From NCBI GenBank assembly GCA_910575035.1, contig CAJTDL010000003.1:227961-291960 (forward strand): a DNA stretch of 64,000 nucleotides, read 5' to 3'. Each line of letters starts with the position of its first letter. The stretch's first letter is position 1. Below are positions 26,838 to 36,206 of the stretch, piece by piece. The DNA comes from Lachnospiraceae bacterium (GTDB taxonomy: Bacteria > Bacillota > Clostridia > Lachnospirales > Lachnospiraceae). The position numbers were made by a program, and so were the translations under genes. Under the pieces are notes generated by a model. It saw nothing but the letters and a program-made list of their open reading frames with translations, was not told where the DNA came from and did not search any database.

Positions 26838-28319
26838 CTACCCTAAAGCATACTTCACCACATCCATCACAACTCCTCCATCCGCAAAAAACGATATCCC
26901 ATCCGCCTCCAAATCTGTATAGAATGTCGCTGAAAGTACCTGCTCCCCATCGTTAACAAACACTTCCACGCTAAAACAATCCAATATAACCCTCAGCTTT
27001 ATCCTCCCCCCTTCACTATTCACCAGGCTTCTCCTCTGGTGGATAATCGCCCTCCTGGATCCGGAAGCCTTCCGATCCACCTTCAGAACAGACTCCCCTG
27101 GCCGAAAGCTTATGGACGTCTGATACTTGTCATTCTGCGCAAACCGCACTGCGAACTTCCGATACATCTCCCCTGCATCCTGGGGGCGGATATCCAATTC
27201 CATGTCCACCTTGCGCCCCTTTACCCCATCCAGCCTTATGGTATCTGAAAAGGCAACATCCTGATACCTTAATTCTTCCCCCCGCAGGCTTTCCAGCTCC
27301 CGCACAGGCTTTTGGATCAGCCGCCCATTTTTTATGGAAAGCTCCCGCGGCAGGCTCATCTGCCCAAACCAGGGCTGTTCGGAGGAATGCAGGTTGCAGG
27401 TATCCCAATTCTGCATCCACCCAATCATTATCCTTCTCCCATCTGGCGCAAGAACCGTCTGGGACGCATAAAAATCAATCCCATAGTCAACGGCCTGATC
27501 CTTTTCCTCCGTAAAAGTGCAGGTCTTTTCATCGTAAGCGCCAATCAGGCAAACCGTCCCATTCCCATTATGGTACTCAAACCCATGGGGCATCATATCC
27601 TGGGGGCTGATTAACAGCACCTGCTTCCCATCCAGCCCAAAAAAATCCGGGCATTCCCACATCCTGCCAAAACGTCCCTGATTGGCAGCCAGGATCTTCT
27701 CAAATTTCCAATGCACAGCATCCGGGCTGCTGAAAAGGAGCACCCTGCCATCCTTCTGGGCATCGCAATTCCCTATCACGCATCTGTAGGCGCCATCCTG
27801 CTCCCTCCATACTTTGGGATCCCGAAAATCAAACCGGCTCCCATCCTCCGGCAAATCCTTTTGATCCAATACAGGGTTTTCCAGGCATTTCTCATAATCC
27901 ATCCCATCGCCGACAGCGATGCACTGCGTCTGCACCTCACGGTCACTGCCATCTGGCTGCCTTTCCTTAGAGATGCCTGTATACATCAGCAGATGCTGCC
28001 CATCCGGCAATGTAAGGGCGCTGCCGGAAAAACAGCCGTCTTTGTCATAATTTGTGTCAGGCGCCAAAGCTGCCGGAAGGTATTCCCAATGCAGAAGGTC
28101 CTTGCTCACTGCATGCCCCCAATGCATAGGGCCCCAATGGGAACTGTATGGATGGTACTGGTAAAACAAATGATACATACCCCGATAATAAGAAAAGCCA
28201 TTGGGGTCGTTCATCCAGCCCACCCGGGAAGATAAATGAAAATCCGGCCTTAAGGCATCTGCAATTTCCTTTTCTGTGATTTCTTCGTATTTTCGCGCAT
28301 CGCGTAATATTTGGCTCAT
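26838..28319 (-). CDS. GH32 beta-fructofuranosidase / sucrose-6-phosphate hydrolase
   Basis: Cleaves beta-fructosidic bonds of sucrose, sucrose-6-phosphate or fructo-oligosaccharides; cytoplasmic, as there is no signal peptide. 493 residues from ATG 28319 (AGGAG 9 nt upstream). Five-bladed propeller motifs: nucleophile D38 in GWMNDPNGFSYY, FRDPKVW, and the acid/base E in MWECPDFF; then a C-terminal beta-sandwich. It is at the end of a sugar cluster with a solute-binding lipoprotein, a broken permease and a LacI regulator. A ScrR-like regulator lies 8 kb away. The exact substrate cannot be read from sequence. Confidence 0.93.
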   Translation of the reverse strand: MSQILRDARKYEEITEKEIADALRPDFHLSSRVGWMNDPNGFSYYRGMYHLFYQYHPYSSHWGPMHWGHAVSKDLLHWEYLPAALAPDTNYDKDGCFSGSALTLPDGQHLLMYTGISKERQPDGSDREVQTQCIAVGDGMDYEKCLENPVLDQKDLPEDGSRFDFRDPKVWREQDGAYRCVIGNCDAQKDGRVLLFSSPDAVHWKFEKILAANQGRFGRMWECPDFFGLDGKQVLLISPQDMMPHGFEYHNGNGTVCLIGAYDEKTCTFTEEKDQAVDYGIDFYASQTVLAPDGRRIMIGWMQNWDTCNLHSSEQPWFGQMSLPRELSIKNGRLIQKPVRELESLRGEELRYQDVAFSDTIRLDGVKGRKVDMELDIRPQDAGEMYRKFAVRFAQNDKYQTSISFRPGESVLKVDRKASGSRRAIIHQRRSLVNSEGGRIKLRVILDCFSVEVFVNDGEQVLSATFYTDLEADGISFFADGGVVMDVVKYALG

Positions 28320-28589
28320 AACCAATTCTCCTTTTCAGTCAAATCCCCCGCGGCATTGGCCCAATGCCTGTGCATGCCAATCGGGCGCACAGCGCTCCAC
28401 CCGAGCCGCTGCCTGCGGGAATAAATCGGATTCCAGGGCTTCCCAGGCGCTTTCTGCCAGACATATGCCGTACAGGGCATGGAACTTCACTGGATGGGAA
28501 GGCCATGCCCCCTTCCAGGATTTTTCCTGCGAAGGGCATTGGAAAACGATTCCACTCCCCACCGCATCTTTGCAAATCCAATAGGCAGG

Positions 28590-30263
28590 TTACTCTGTGC
28601 CCCCTATTCCTGCATAACGGTCATAGGCCTCCTGATACACTTTCAAAAGCTTATCCATACCGCATTTCTTCTGCAGGTTTTCAATATATTTTTCCCACTC
28701 TTTATCTGTGGGCCCGCCGTTTTTCAGCCACAGGCCTTCCTGCTCTGCCACGGCGCTTTCAAAGTTTGCTTTGTACCAGTCGATATCGTCTAATTCTTCC
28801 CCTGTAAACACGCAGTCTACAGGATAAGCTACTTTACTGTCCACATAGGGCATCCAAAATTCATTCAAATCCGTCAGACGCTCAATGGCACGGTCTTCCA
28901 TTCGGAATGTGCTAAGATAGTAATCGCTGAGGATGAGCTTCGGCCCATATACTTCCTGCTCACCCCTTAATTCCCCGGTTCCTTTCCCAAATTTCTCCTG
29001 GGCTTGGCCTTCTGTAATGCTCAGCCATACGCCGTCCTCATTCTGCTCTGTAAAGTAAGTGCCAATCGGGCCATAGTGGAGCTGCATTACAATTTCCGGG
29101 TCATACCACCTGTCAAAGAATTTCAGGAGGTTGGCCGGGCTTTTGCAGGCCTTTGTAATATTCAGCTGCCCGCTGTTGATCGGGCCGCCGGTACGCAGCG
29201 TCACATTGTGCGTGCCGTCCGGCCCATCAAGAATCGGCAGGAATACATAATCCTTTGCGTAATCCCCCATCAATTCCTCAATATACCACCAGGTGGAAAC
29301 GCCCACATAGCCCTGGGAACATTTTGAGATCAGCTGTGTGTCATCCTGACTGAACATCTCAACATCCATCAGCCCTTCCGCATACCAGTCATGGAAATAT
29401 GTAAGCGCTTTCCTATAGTTATCGGTCGTGCAGATAAACTCCACTTTCCCATCCTCCCGGAGCACCAGGTCGTTGCAGACATCATTGGGCCAGTTGGTAA
29501 AGCCAAACCCTGCATAAAAGATATTCTGCCCCCAGCACCACTGGTCAAAGCCCGTGCTCATAGGGATCGTGCTGCCTGCTGCATTCCCATAGTATTTTGC
29601 GCTCATGTCGTTGTCTTTAAACGCCTTCAGTGCTGTATGGAGCTCATCCAAGGTGGTGGGGACTTCCAATCCCAGGTCATCCAGCCATGCCTTGTTGATC
29701 ATGGAATACTGCGGGATACTGAATATACTGTAATCCTCATCTGCGCCAATACCAGCGGTTCCCATGCGTTCCCCTGCCGGAAGGCCATAGATATACCCGT
29801 CATCCATGGTGATCGCCCTTTTTATATCCGGGTTCTCTTCTAGGATTTTGCTTAGATTTGGCATATACTCTTCCGTCAGGTAAGGCGTCAGGTCAATAAA
29901 AGTGCCGTCATCCCCATAACGGGAAATATCATAATTGCTGAACCCAACGCCAATAAATGCGTCTGGCAAATCCCCTCCGGCAATACGGATGTTAACCTGC
30001 TCTCCCAAGGACTCACTCATGGTATTCCAGCCAATGTGGATCCCTGTCTCTTTCTGAAGCTGGTTTAATACCAGCTTTTCATCATAGCTTGTGCTCAAGG
30101 CCCCCATCCCGCCCATAATGGAAAAATCCGTCTGGGAGGTATCCGTGTTCGCAACCCCCTTTTCATGGTGGGCATATTCATTGCCGCATCCCGCCATAGA
30201 CAATGAGAGGCCTGCAACCATTATACACGATACCAGCTTCTTCCACAATCCTGCTTTTCTCAT
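28590..30263 (-). CDS. ABC sugar-transport solute-binding lipoprotein
   Basis: Extracellular substrate-binding lipoprotein of about 557 residues, the LplA-like family size. Signal peptide with lipobox LSMAGC (C26), after which the protein is anchored by its lipid. Family features include QLQKETGIHIGWNTMSE, AGGDLPDAFIG and YGLPAGERMG. It is followed by the GH32 gene and preceded by a permease of which only the C-terminal half is left, so the transporter cannot work as encoded here. The 28320-28589 gap holds several short open frames on both strands, none with a convincing ribosome site. Confidence 0.9.
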   Translation of the reverse strand: MRKAGLWKKLVSCIMVAGLSLSMAGCGNEYAHHEKGVANTDTSQTDFSIMGGMGALSTSYDEKLVLNQLQKETGIHIGWNTMSESLGEQVNIRIAGGDLPDAFIGVGFSNYDISRYGDDGTFIDLTPYLTEEYMPNLSKILEENPDIKRAITMDDGYIYGLPAGERMGTAGIGADEDYSIFSIPQYSMINKAWLDDLGLEVPTTLDELHTALKAFKDNDMSAKYYGNAAGSTIPMSTGFDQWCWGQNIFYAGFGFTNWPNDVCNDLVLREDGKVEFICTTDNYRKALTYFHDWYAEGLMDVEMFSQDDTQLISKCSQGYVGVSTWWYIEELMGDYAKDYVFLPILDGPDGTHNVTLRTGGPINSGQLNITKACKSPANLLKFFDRWYDPEIVMQLHYGPIGTYFTEQNEDGVWLSITEGQAQEKFGKGTGELRGEQEVYGPKLILSDYYLSTFRMEDRAIERLTDLNEFWMPYVDSKVAYPVDCVFTGEELDDIDWYKANFESAVAEQEGLWLKNGGPTDKEWEKYIENLQKKCGMDKLLKVYQEAYDRYAGIGGTE

Positions 30264-30305
30264 AATATATCTTCCTTTCTAGCCTTTTTATTATTCACGG
30301 CTCAG

Positions 30306-30734
30306 CTAGCCTTTTACCGCCCCAGCCATAAAGCCTTTTTCAAAATACTTCTGTACAAAAGGATACACCACAAGCATTGGGGCTGCCGCAATGATGATGG
30401 ATGAGAACTTGATCATCTCTGTCATTTTATTCAGCTCGGCATAGCCCCCAGCTATGGTGCTGGCCTGGCTGGCGCTGGCAGAACTCTTGATCAATATGTT
30501 GCGCAGCACCAGGGGCAAAGGAGCCTTTGCCGGGTCTGGCAGGTAAATCATGGACGTGAACCAGTCGTTCCAGTAAGCAACCATGGAGAACACCACCATA
30601 ACCGCCATAATGGAACGGCTCAGGGGCACCACGATACGGATAAAAGTCGTCCACTTGGAAGCGCCGTCTATCTCAGCGGCCTCAATATAATAACTCCAGA
30701 AAAAAGATTTCCGTGAAACCGATTTTTGTTTCAT
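30306..30734 (-). pseudogene. C-terminal half of an ABC sugar permease (MalG/LplC type)
   Basis: 142 codons that encode the last three transmembrane segments of a carbohydrate permease. The EAA loop EAAEIDGASKWTTFIRI is right at the 5' edge, and the C terminus QKYFEKGFMAGAVKG is the family ending. Full-length relatives are about 295 residues, so the first half with the first three helices is lost. The start of homology is near 30690. No ribosome site precedes ATG 30734. The partner permease gene and any upstream genes are also missing, and a LacI gene begins at 30809, so a deletion joined the two. Confidence 0.85.
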
Positions 30735-30735
30735 T

Positions 30736-30757
30736 CTATTTGAAAGGCATCAAATAG
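30736..30757. promoter_or_regulatory. 22-bp palindrome before the LacI gene, possible operator
   Basis: CTATTTGA (30736-30743) and TCAAATAG (30750-30757) form a perfect 8-bp inverted repeat around 6 bp. It lies about 50 bp upstream of the LacI start and beside the truncated permease, a fitting site for an autoregulated operator. LacI consensus operators differ in sequence, so this is only positional. Confidence 0.4.
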
Positions 30758-30808
30758 CTGCTCCAATCAGGAAAAACCATTTTTATATATAGTAAGGAGG
30801 CTTTCGAA

Positions 30809-31807
30809 ATGAAAAAAGAAAATTCCGTGCCGACTATGAAAGACGTGGCCCAGGAGGCCGGCGTTGCCCTTGGCACAGTATCAAAAGTGGTCAACGGCCT
30901 GCCTGTAGGGGAATCCTACCGGATCCGTGTGGAAGAGGCGATTAAGAAGCTGAATTACCAGGTCAACAGCTACGCCCAGGAGCTTAAGGCAAGCAAAACC
31001 TTTACCGCCGCCCTTTTAATCCCCAATACAAAGAACCCTTTTTTTGCATCCCTTGCATACCATATCAACCTTGCCCTTTTAAAGCGGGGCTACCGGATGC
31101 TGCTTTGCTGCACAGACTTCAACCAAGGGCAGGAACAGGAATACATTACCATGGCGCAGCAGAACAAGGTGGACGGGATCATTGGCCTGACCTATAACCC
31201 CGACCTTATCATCGAAGATAATACCCCCTTTGTGTCCATCGACCGCTCCATGGGGAGCAAAATCCCCTGCGTGGCCTGCGATAACTTTGCCGGAGGGCAG
31301 CTGGCAGCCGAGAAGCTGGCAGACCTGGGATGTAAGCACGTTGCTTTTTTACGGATCGGCTCTTCTTTGACCAATGAGCCAAACAAGAGGCGGCCAGGGT
31401 TTGAGAACGGATGCCTTGCCAGGGGGCTTACATATGAAATGAAAATATTGAACGACGGGGATCCTTATGACGAATTTGAAACGTTTCTGAAAGAGCATAT
31501 CACCCAGGATGGGCTGTCCTTCGACGGTCTGTTCTGCGTTACAGACCAGCTGGCCTGCTATGTGGCGGGGATTTTGCAGCGGCTGGGGCTGCGGGTGCCA
31601 GAGGACGTGCAGGTCATTGGGTTTGACGGAACCCGGATGTTTGGGGATGGCGCCTATGCCTGCTCCACCATTGTACAGCCCCTGGAGGATATCGCAGAAA
31701 TGTGCGTAGAGCTTTTGCTGCAGGAAAACATGACGCAGAAGCCGCCGCTCATTTGCCTCCCGGTTTCTTACGCTTATGGGGGAACCACGATGGAAAGAAA
31801 GGAATGA
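30809..31807 (+). CDS. LacI-family transcriptional regulator
   Basis: 332 residues. N-terminal HTH with TMKDVAQEAGVALGTVSKVVNG and the hinge, followed by a periplasmic-binding-like effector domain (NPFFASLAYHIN, KVDGIIGLTYNP, FDGLFCVTDQLA, DVQVIGFDG). ATG 30809 follows AAGGAGG. It reads away from the sugar genes and is tightly followed by an unknown gene (7 nt). It probably senses the sugar handled by the binding protein and GH32. Confidence 0.93.
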   Translation: MKKENSVPTMKDVAQEAGVALGTVSKVVNGLPVGESYRIRVEEAIKKLNYQVNSYAQELKASKTFTAALLIPNTKNPFFASLAYHINLALLKRGYRMLLCCTDFNQGQEQEYITMAQQNKVDGIIGLTYNPDLIIEDNTPFVSIDRSMGSKIPCVACDNFAGGQLAAEKLADLGCKHVAFLRIGSSLTNEPNKRRPGFENGCLARGLTYEMKILNDGDPYDEFETFLKEHITQDGLSFDGLFCVTDQLACYVAGILQRLGLRVPEDVQVIGFDGTRMFGDGAYACSTIVQPLEDIAEMCVELLLQENMTQKPPLICLPVSYAYGGTTMERKE

Positions 31808-31813
31808 CGCAGT

Positions 31814-32473
31814 ATGAAAAACTGGTGGTATTACCATAAATGGTATGTCGCCTGCGGAGGCGTCCTGCTGGGGATTGTTATAAACCTGACCGGGAATGCG
31901 CTGGGGCTCTGGCATAAGGCACCTGATTTCCAAGTGGCCTATGTGGGCAGAGAACGGCTTCCAGAAGATACTTTGCTGGCCCTGGAACAGGCTTTTGCTT
32001 CTATTGAAGGAAACTGGGACTTCAATGGGGATGGGGAAGTGATTGTCCGCATAAACCAATATATCAACGGGAGCCAAAGCAAGGATCCGGAAACGGCTTA
32101 TTATGAGTATGCGTCCGAACTCACTTTGATTGGGGATATTTCAGGCTGCGAAAGCTACTTTTTCCTGATGGATGACCCGGAATCCTTTCAGAGGAGCTTC
32201 CACTTGCTTGCCGATGCAGATGGGGGCTGCCCGGCAGAAACAGACCATTCCACAGAAGAAAAAACGATCTGCTGGGCAGACTGCCCCCTCCTTTCCCAAC
32301 TGAACCTGGGAACTTATTCCACTATTATCCTGGGGAAAGAAGTGAAGGGGGACAGCCAAGAGCTGCTCTCGGAACTTTACATGGGAAGGCGCTGCTTTTA
32401 TCATGAGAAGGAGCCAAAGCATTCTGAACAATGCGGCAGGCTGTGGAATACCCTTAAGGACAGCATAGAATGA
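31814..32473 (+). CDS. unknown single-pass membrane protein
   Basis: 219 residues. The start, MKNWWYYHKWYVACG, leads into one hydrophobic segment (about residues 10-30), and the rest is predicted outside the membrane. I know similar openings only from uncharacterised Lachnospiraceae proteins. It sits 6 nt after the LacI gene, so it is probably co-transcribed. No motif suggests a function. Confidence 0.75.
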   Translation: MKNWWYYHKWYVACGGVLLGIVINLTGNALGLWHKAPDFQVAYVGRERLPEDTLLALEQAFASIEGNWDFNGDGEVIVRINQYINGSQSKDPETAYYEYASELTLIGDISGCESYFFLMDDPESFQRSFHLLADADGGCPAETDHSTEEKTICWADCPLLSQLNLGTYSTIILGKEVKGDSQELLSELYMGRRCFYHEKEPKHSEQCGRLWNTLKDSIE

Positions 32474-32590
32474 AAAAGCCGCCTTTCCAGCAAGCCGGAC
32501 GCTGTCCCCCTGCCCCGCTTTGCTTACGCCATTGATGGAACTGTTTTCATAATGCCACTCTTTACACACCAAAATATAGGAGGCTCTGCC

Positions 32591-33181
32591 ATGAAACCAA
32601 AATACTTCATCCTTTATCTTTGCATCACCCTAATACTCTCCGGCTGCTCCCCTTCCCCCGGCAAGCAAGAGAAAGAACCCGCTGCGCACGTTGAAAACCT
32701 ATCCGTTGGCCACAGGCTTGCAATACAAAACATCGACAAGCGCCTGCTCCTGATAGACAATAACAGCGCCTTAGCTGCCGATGGCCTCTTTTATGCATCC
32801 TGGGGAATGGGCGAAGCTGCGCCTTACGAGAACAGCGATGGCGATACGGCCGACCTATACGATGCCAGCCTTTACCTTCTGCTGGGGGAATCAAAAGATC
32901 CTGTATCCGCGCAAAACAATATGGACACCTGGCTGAACGCTGCCAAGGACAGCTATGAAATTTTGGAAGAGAAAGAAATCACTTGCGGCAATCACGCCTA
33001 TACGGCGCTTACCTACAACTGTGCCAATGAAGAAAACCCCTATGCCCGCGGCATGTCTGCCTTTGGGGTTGTCGGAAGCTATGCGCTCTGTGTCGAACTG
33101 ACCTGCCAGGAAAGCTTTGGGGAGGATTTAGTTGCCTTACTGACGGAATTTTTAGGAAATTGCACTTATAGCGCGGATTGA
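32591..33181 (+). CDS. unknown secreted lipoprotein
   Basis: 196 residues from ATG 32591, which has AGGAGG 7-8 nt upstream. The signal peptide ends in lipobox LILSGC, followed by a charged linker and a globular region (IDNNSALAADGLFYASWGMGEA; AFGVVGSYALCVEL). I do not recognise the family. It may be in an operon with 31814-32473 and the LacI gene, with a 117-bp gap. Confidence 0.8.
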   Translation: MKPKYFILYLCITLILSGCSPSPGKQEKEPAAHVENLSVGHRLAIQNIDKRLLLIDNNSALAADGLFYASWGMGEAAPYENSDGDTADLYDASLYLLLGESKDPVSAQNNMDTWLNAAKDSYEILEEKEITCGNHAYTALTYNCANEENPYARGMSAFGVVGSYALCVELTCQESFGEDLVALLTEFLGNCTYSAD

Positions 33182-33232
33182 AAGCTGCTATTTATGGGCA
33201 ATGCCAGTAATTTAAGGGGTGCTGCAGGTAGG

Positions 33233-33278
33233 GGTGGCTAAGCGGCCGCCAGGGGGAGGCTGGAACTCCTTAGCCACC
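33233..33278. other. intergenic hairpin
   Basis: Perfect 10-bp stem GGTGGCTAAG (33233-33242) with CTTAGCCACC (33269-33278) around a GC-rich 26-nt loop, in the 329-bp gap between the lipoprotein and the YesL-like gene. There is no following T-run, so it is not a standard terminator. Structural or regulatory RNA is possible. The rest of the gap shows nothing. Confidence 0.5.
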
Positions 33279-33510
33279 TCCTCCGCCAACGGTTCCTAAA
33301 ATCCTTAAACCACAGCAAAACTTCAAATATCGCCCCGAATTATTGCTATGAGCACCTACAATCCATGGACAATATTAAAACGCCCCACTCTCCAAAATAC
33401 ACCAAATGCCCCCATTAATCCACCTATGCACTTAGATGCCTCTTACAGCATCCCCCCACAGGCGGAAAAAATTCACATTCCCATTTCACCCAAGTTAGGA
33501 GGATTTTACC

Positions 33511-34335
33511 ATGACCTTATTCCCAAATTACAGCTTACCAACCGGAACCGGCCAACGGCTCACCGGCTCCCAGCGTTACCGCGAATTATTCAGCCGGGAC
33601 TTCAAACGCTTTTTCATACTGAACCTTTTTACCATTTTTGCTTTCCTGCCCTTAATCATTGGCGTTTCCCTTGCCCTCCTGTCATCCAGCATATTGATCC
33701 TAATCCCGGCCTGCCTCCTTGGCGGCGCAATCGCAGGGCCTGCGCTGGCCTGCCTGTATGACGCCATCTTCCGCAGCCTGCGGGATGCCCCAGGCACATA
33801 TATGGAGAACTACAAACGTGCCTGGAAGCAAAATTGGAAGCAGTCCATACTCCCTGGCATGGCCTGCTTCCTCCTACTGGGCTTCTATGCTTTTATGTTA
33901 ATGACCTTCTGGTGGGCGGTACAGCCGCCGGGCTTTGGCACCATTGCCATCTACGCTTTCGGCCTGATAATGCTCTTTATGTTCTTCTCCCTATACTGGC
34001 CGCAGATTGCGCTGTTTGAACAGTCCAGCAAACAGCGTTTCCAAAACTGCCTCCTGTTTATGGTACGCTACTTTTGGAAAACCCTGGGCTGTGCCCTGCT
34101 GCAGATTTTCTATTGGGCAGCGGCTGTATTATTCCTGCCCTGGTCTGCGCTGCTCCTGCCATTCTTCGGGATTTGGCTTATCCTGTTCACTGCAAGCTTC
34201 CTGCTTTATCATACCATGAATGAAGCCTTTGGCATTGAGGAACAGATTGCAAAGGCCTTCCCAGGCCAGGCAGCTTTCTATGAGGATGATGAAGCCTGGC
34301 TAAAGCGAAAGCAGCAGGAACGTTCAGGCCGCTAA
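33511..34335 (+). CDS. YesL-like DUF624 membrane protein
   Basis: 274 residues with five or six predicted transmembrane segments, starting LFSRDFKRFFILNLFTIFAFLPLI, a typical DUF624/YesL opening. These proteins usually sit with Lpl-type sugar transporters and may assist them. ATG 33511 follows AGGAGG at 8 nt. The C terminus is charged (KRKQQERSGR). Its presence near the solute-binding protein fits the carbohydrate-uptake theme. Confidence 0.85.
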   Translation: MTLFPNYSLPTGTGQRLTGSQRYRELFSRDFKRFFILNLFTIFAFLPLIIGVSLALLSSSILILIPACLLGGAIAGPALACLYDAIFRSLRDAPGTYMENYKRAWKQNWKQSILPGMACFLLLGFYAFMLMTFWWAVQPPGFGTIAIYAFGLIMLFMFFSLYWPQIALFEQSSKQRFQNCLLFMVRYFWKTLGCALLQIFYWAAAVLFLPWSALLLPFFGIWLILFTASFLLYHTMNEAFGIEEQIAKAFPGQAAFYEDDEAWLKRKQQERSGR

Positions 34336-34416
34336 TTACATAAAGATACACTCCAATAGCAGGGCGGCACATCCCCACAGCGCTCTGGTGCGCGAATATG
34401 GAAGCAGCCTTTCCCC

Positions 34417-35109
34417 TCATTCCCCAAAAAGCTTCCTCCTTTTCTTCCGTTTCTGATAATTCTCGCGGATCGGCTGCGCCCATCCCCCCTGGTCAAGATA
34501 CTCCTCCAATTCCCCAGCGGTGCTGCATTTACGGGCTATACAAACGGCTTCCTCCAATGCCTGGAAGTTCACCTGCGTCCCTTCGCTGTCGCATTCATAG
34601 GTCGCCGCCCTGCTGGGGGAAATCCCAAACCTCCCAGCCACCTCCACCGCATCCATATTTGCCCCCAGGAACAAAAACTCCCAGCCATACTTTTCTTTCT
34701 GCCTTTCGATCATCTCTTTTACTTTTTCATAGCTGTAATGCCTGCTGGAATTTTCCATCCCGTCTGTGGTAATGATGAACAACGTCTTTTCTGGACGGTC
34801 CTCTTTTCTTGCATACTTATGGATATTCCCAATATGGCGGACCGCGCCCCCTATTGCATCCAAAAGGGCTGTGCATCCCTTTACAAAGTACTGCTCTTCT
34901 GTCATTGGCTCAATTTTCCTTAAGGCAACCCTGTCATGGAGCACATCTGTACAGTCGTCAAACAGCACCGTGGAGACCAGGGCTTCCCCTTCTTCCTTCT
35001 TCTGCCTGGAAATCATGGAATTATACCCGCCGATAGTGTCTGCTTCCAGGCCGCTCATAGACCCGCTCCTGTCCAAAATAAACACAAGCTCTGTCAATCC
35101 TTTTTTCAT
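34417..35109 (-). CDS. von Willebrand factor A domain protein
   Basis: 230 residues from ATG 35109, which has AGGAGG 8 nt upstream. The N-terminal vWA domain carries the MIDAS metal site: VFILDRSGSMSG, a T in GCTALLDA, and TTDGMENSS. The C-terminal tail is very basic (KRKKRRKLF). No signal peptide, so cytoplasmic. It runs downstream of the macro-domain gene on the same strand with a 143-bp gap. vWA proteins of this size often pair with partner enzymes; the partner is unknown. Confidence 0.88.
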   Translation of the reverse strand: MKKGLTELVFILDRSGSMSGLEADTIGGYNSMISRQKKEEGEALVSTVLFDDCTDVLHDRVALRKIEPMTEEQYFVKGCTALLDAIGGAVRHIGNIHKYARKEDRPEKTLFIITTDGMENSSRHYSYEKVKEMIERQKEKYGWEFLFLGANMDAVEVAGRFGISPSRAATYECDSEGTQVNFQALEEAVCIARKCSTAGELEEYLDQGGWAQPIRENYQKRKKRRKLFGE

Positions 35110-35252
35110 CCTTCTTACCTCCTGTATGTTCTTTTCTGAGGTAAGTATAACGGAACCCAAATGAAAAATGGTCACCTGAAAAGCGACATTTCTATACGAT
35201 ACAAGCGCGCCCCCCTATAGCAGCATCCCTTCCTGTACAGGCCCGTTGATTC

Positions 35253-36206
35253 TCATTCCCCAAGCATCGGCTGCCCATAATCAAAAAGCGCCGTATTGAT
35301 CGTAAACACATCATACACGCCATGCATAATAAAATACTCCACCACAAGGTCAAATTTACTGCTTGGGGACAGCGCATACTCTGCCCTGGCCAGCAAATCC
35401 TTTGTCTCATCCAGATTCAGCTCTAACGCAATAGCAAAAGAAAGCACTGTATGTTTTCGGGGATGGTAGCCCGGATTACAAAGGATTTTAGAAAATAATT
35501 TCCGATCCAGATTAGCCTTTTTATAGACTTCCGCATTTGTCATGTCCCTTTCATCAATCAGCCGCAGAAGCCGTTCCTGGAATGTTTCCCCAACCTCATC
35601 CATTACCTGCGCTAAGCTGCGCCCCCTTACGCCTGCCCTGGCATTGCCATACAGATATTCCTGGGAGGCTTTCTCCTGCACATAATGCCGGTCAATAAAA
35701 GCCCCTACATTTTCAAACAGCGCCTCCGATAAATGGAAGGACTCATCATCAAAAACCACAAGGTACACCAGCATCTCATGCTGCGTCAGGAACTTGCCAA
35801 TCGCAGCCAATGCCACGGCCAATGCCCGCCCTTTGGGAAATCCATATACGCCTGTTGCCACCAAAGGAAAGGCTATGCTCCCACATTGGTGGGAAAGCGC
35901 CAGCGAAAGGCTGTTCTCGTAGCAGGATCTCAGCAAATCTTCTTCTCCATGGCTGCCTCCCTGCCATACGGGCCCCACTGTATGGATAATGTACTTTGCT
36001 TCCAGGCCAAAGGCTGGCGTAACTGCCGCCTGCCCCACAGCCAAATCCCCTATCTTCTTCCGCTGAGCCAACAGCCTGGATGCGCCTGCCGCCTGATAGA
36101 CTGCCCAGTCTGCGCCATCTGCATGGGCCGGCTTGGGATTCGCCGTATTTACAATGGCGTCTGCCTGCATTTTTGTAATATCATTCCTAACAATCTGAAA
36201 CGGCAT
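35253..36206 (-). CDS. macro-domain (ADP-ribose binding) protein with helical C-terminal domain
   Basis: 317 residues. The N-terminal macro domain (1-about 170) has DAIVNTANPKPAHADGADWAVY, IIHTVGPVW and ATGVYGFPKGRALAVAL, the ADP-ribose pocket motifs. The C-terminal domain, NAEVYKKANLDRKLFSKI ... LNLDETKDLLARAEYALS, is helical, HTH-like and common in Firmicutes macro proteins, but its function is unknown. Macro domains bind or hydrolyse ADP-ribose from modified proteins or nucleic acid. The start overlaps the LacI gene end by 20 bp, so they may be co-transcribed. Confidence 0.9.
   Translation of the reverse strand: MPFQIVRNDITKMQADAIVNTANPKPAHADGADWAVYQAAGASRLLAQRKKIGDLAVGQAAVTPAFGLEAKYIIHTVGPVWQGGSHGEEDLLRSCYENSLSLALSHQCGSIAFPLVATGVYGFPKGRALAVALAAIGKFLTQHEMLVYLVVFDDESFHLSEALFENVGAFIDRHYVQEKASQEYLYGNARAGVRGRSLAQVMDEVGETFQERLLRLIDERDMTNAEVYKKANLDRKLFSKILCNPGYHPRKHTVLSFAIALELNLDETKDLLARAEYALSPSSKFDLVVEYFIMHGVYDVFTINTALFDYGQPMLGE

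Noticed and set aside
28335..28584. Open frames of 75-102 codons in the gap between GH32 and the binding protein
   Set aside because: Several frames are open at once because of base composition; none has a good ribosome site or a recognisable motif.
33348..33761. 137-codon plus-strand frame
   Set aside because: It overlaps the YesL-like gene in another frame and has no start signal.
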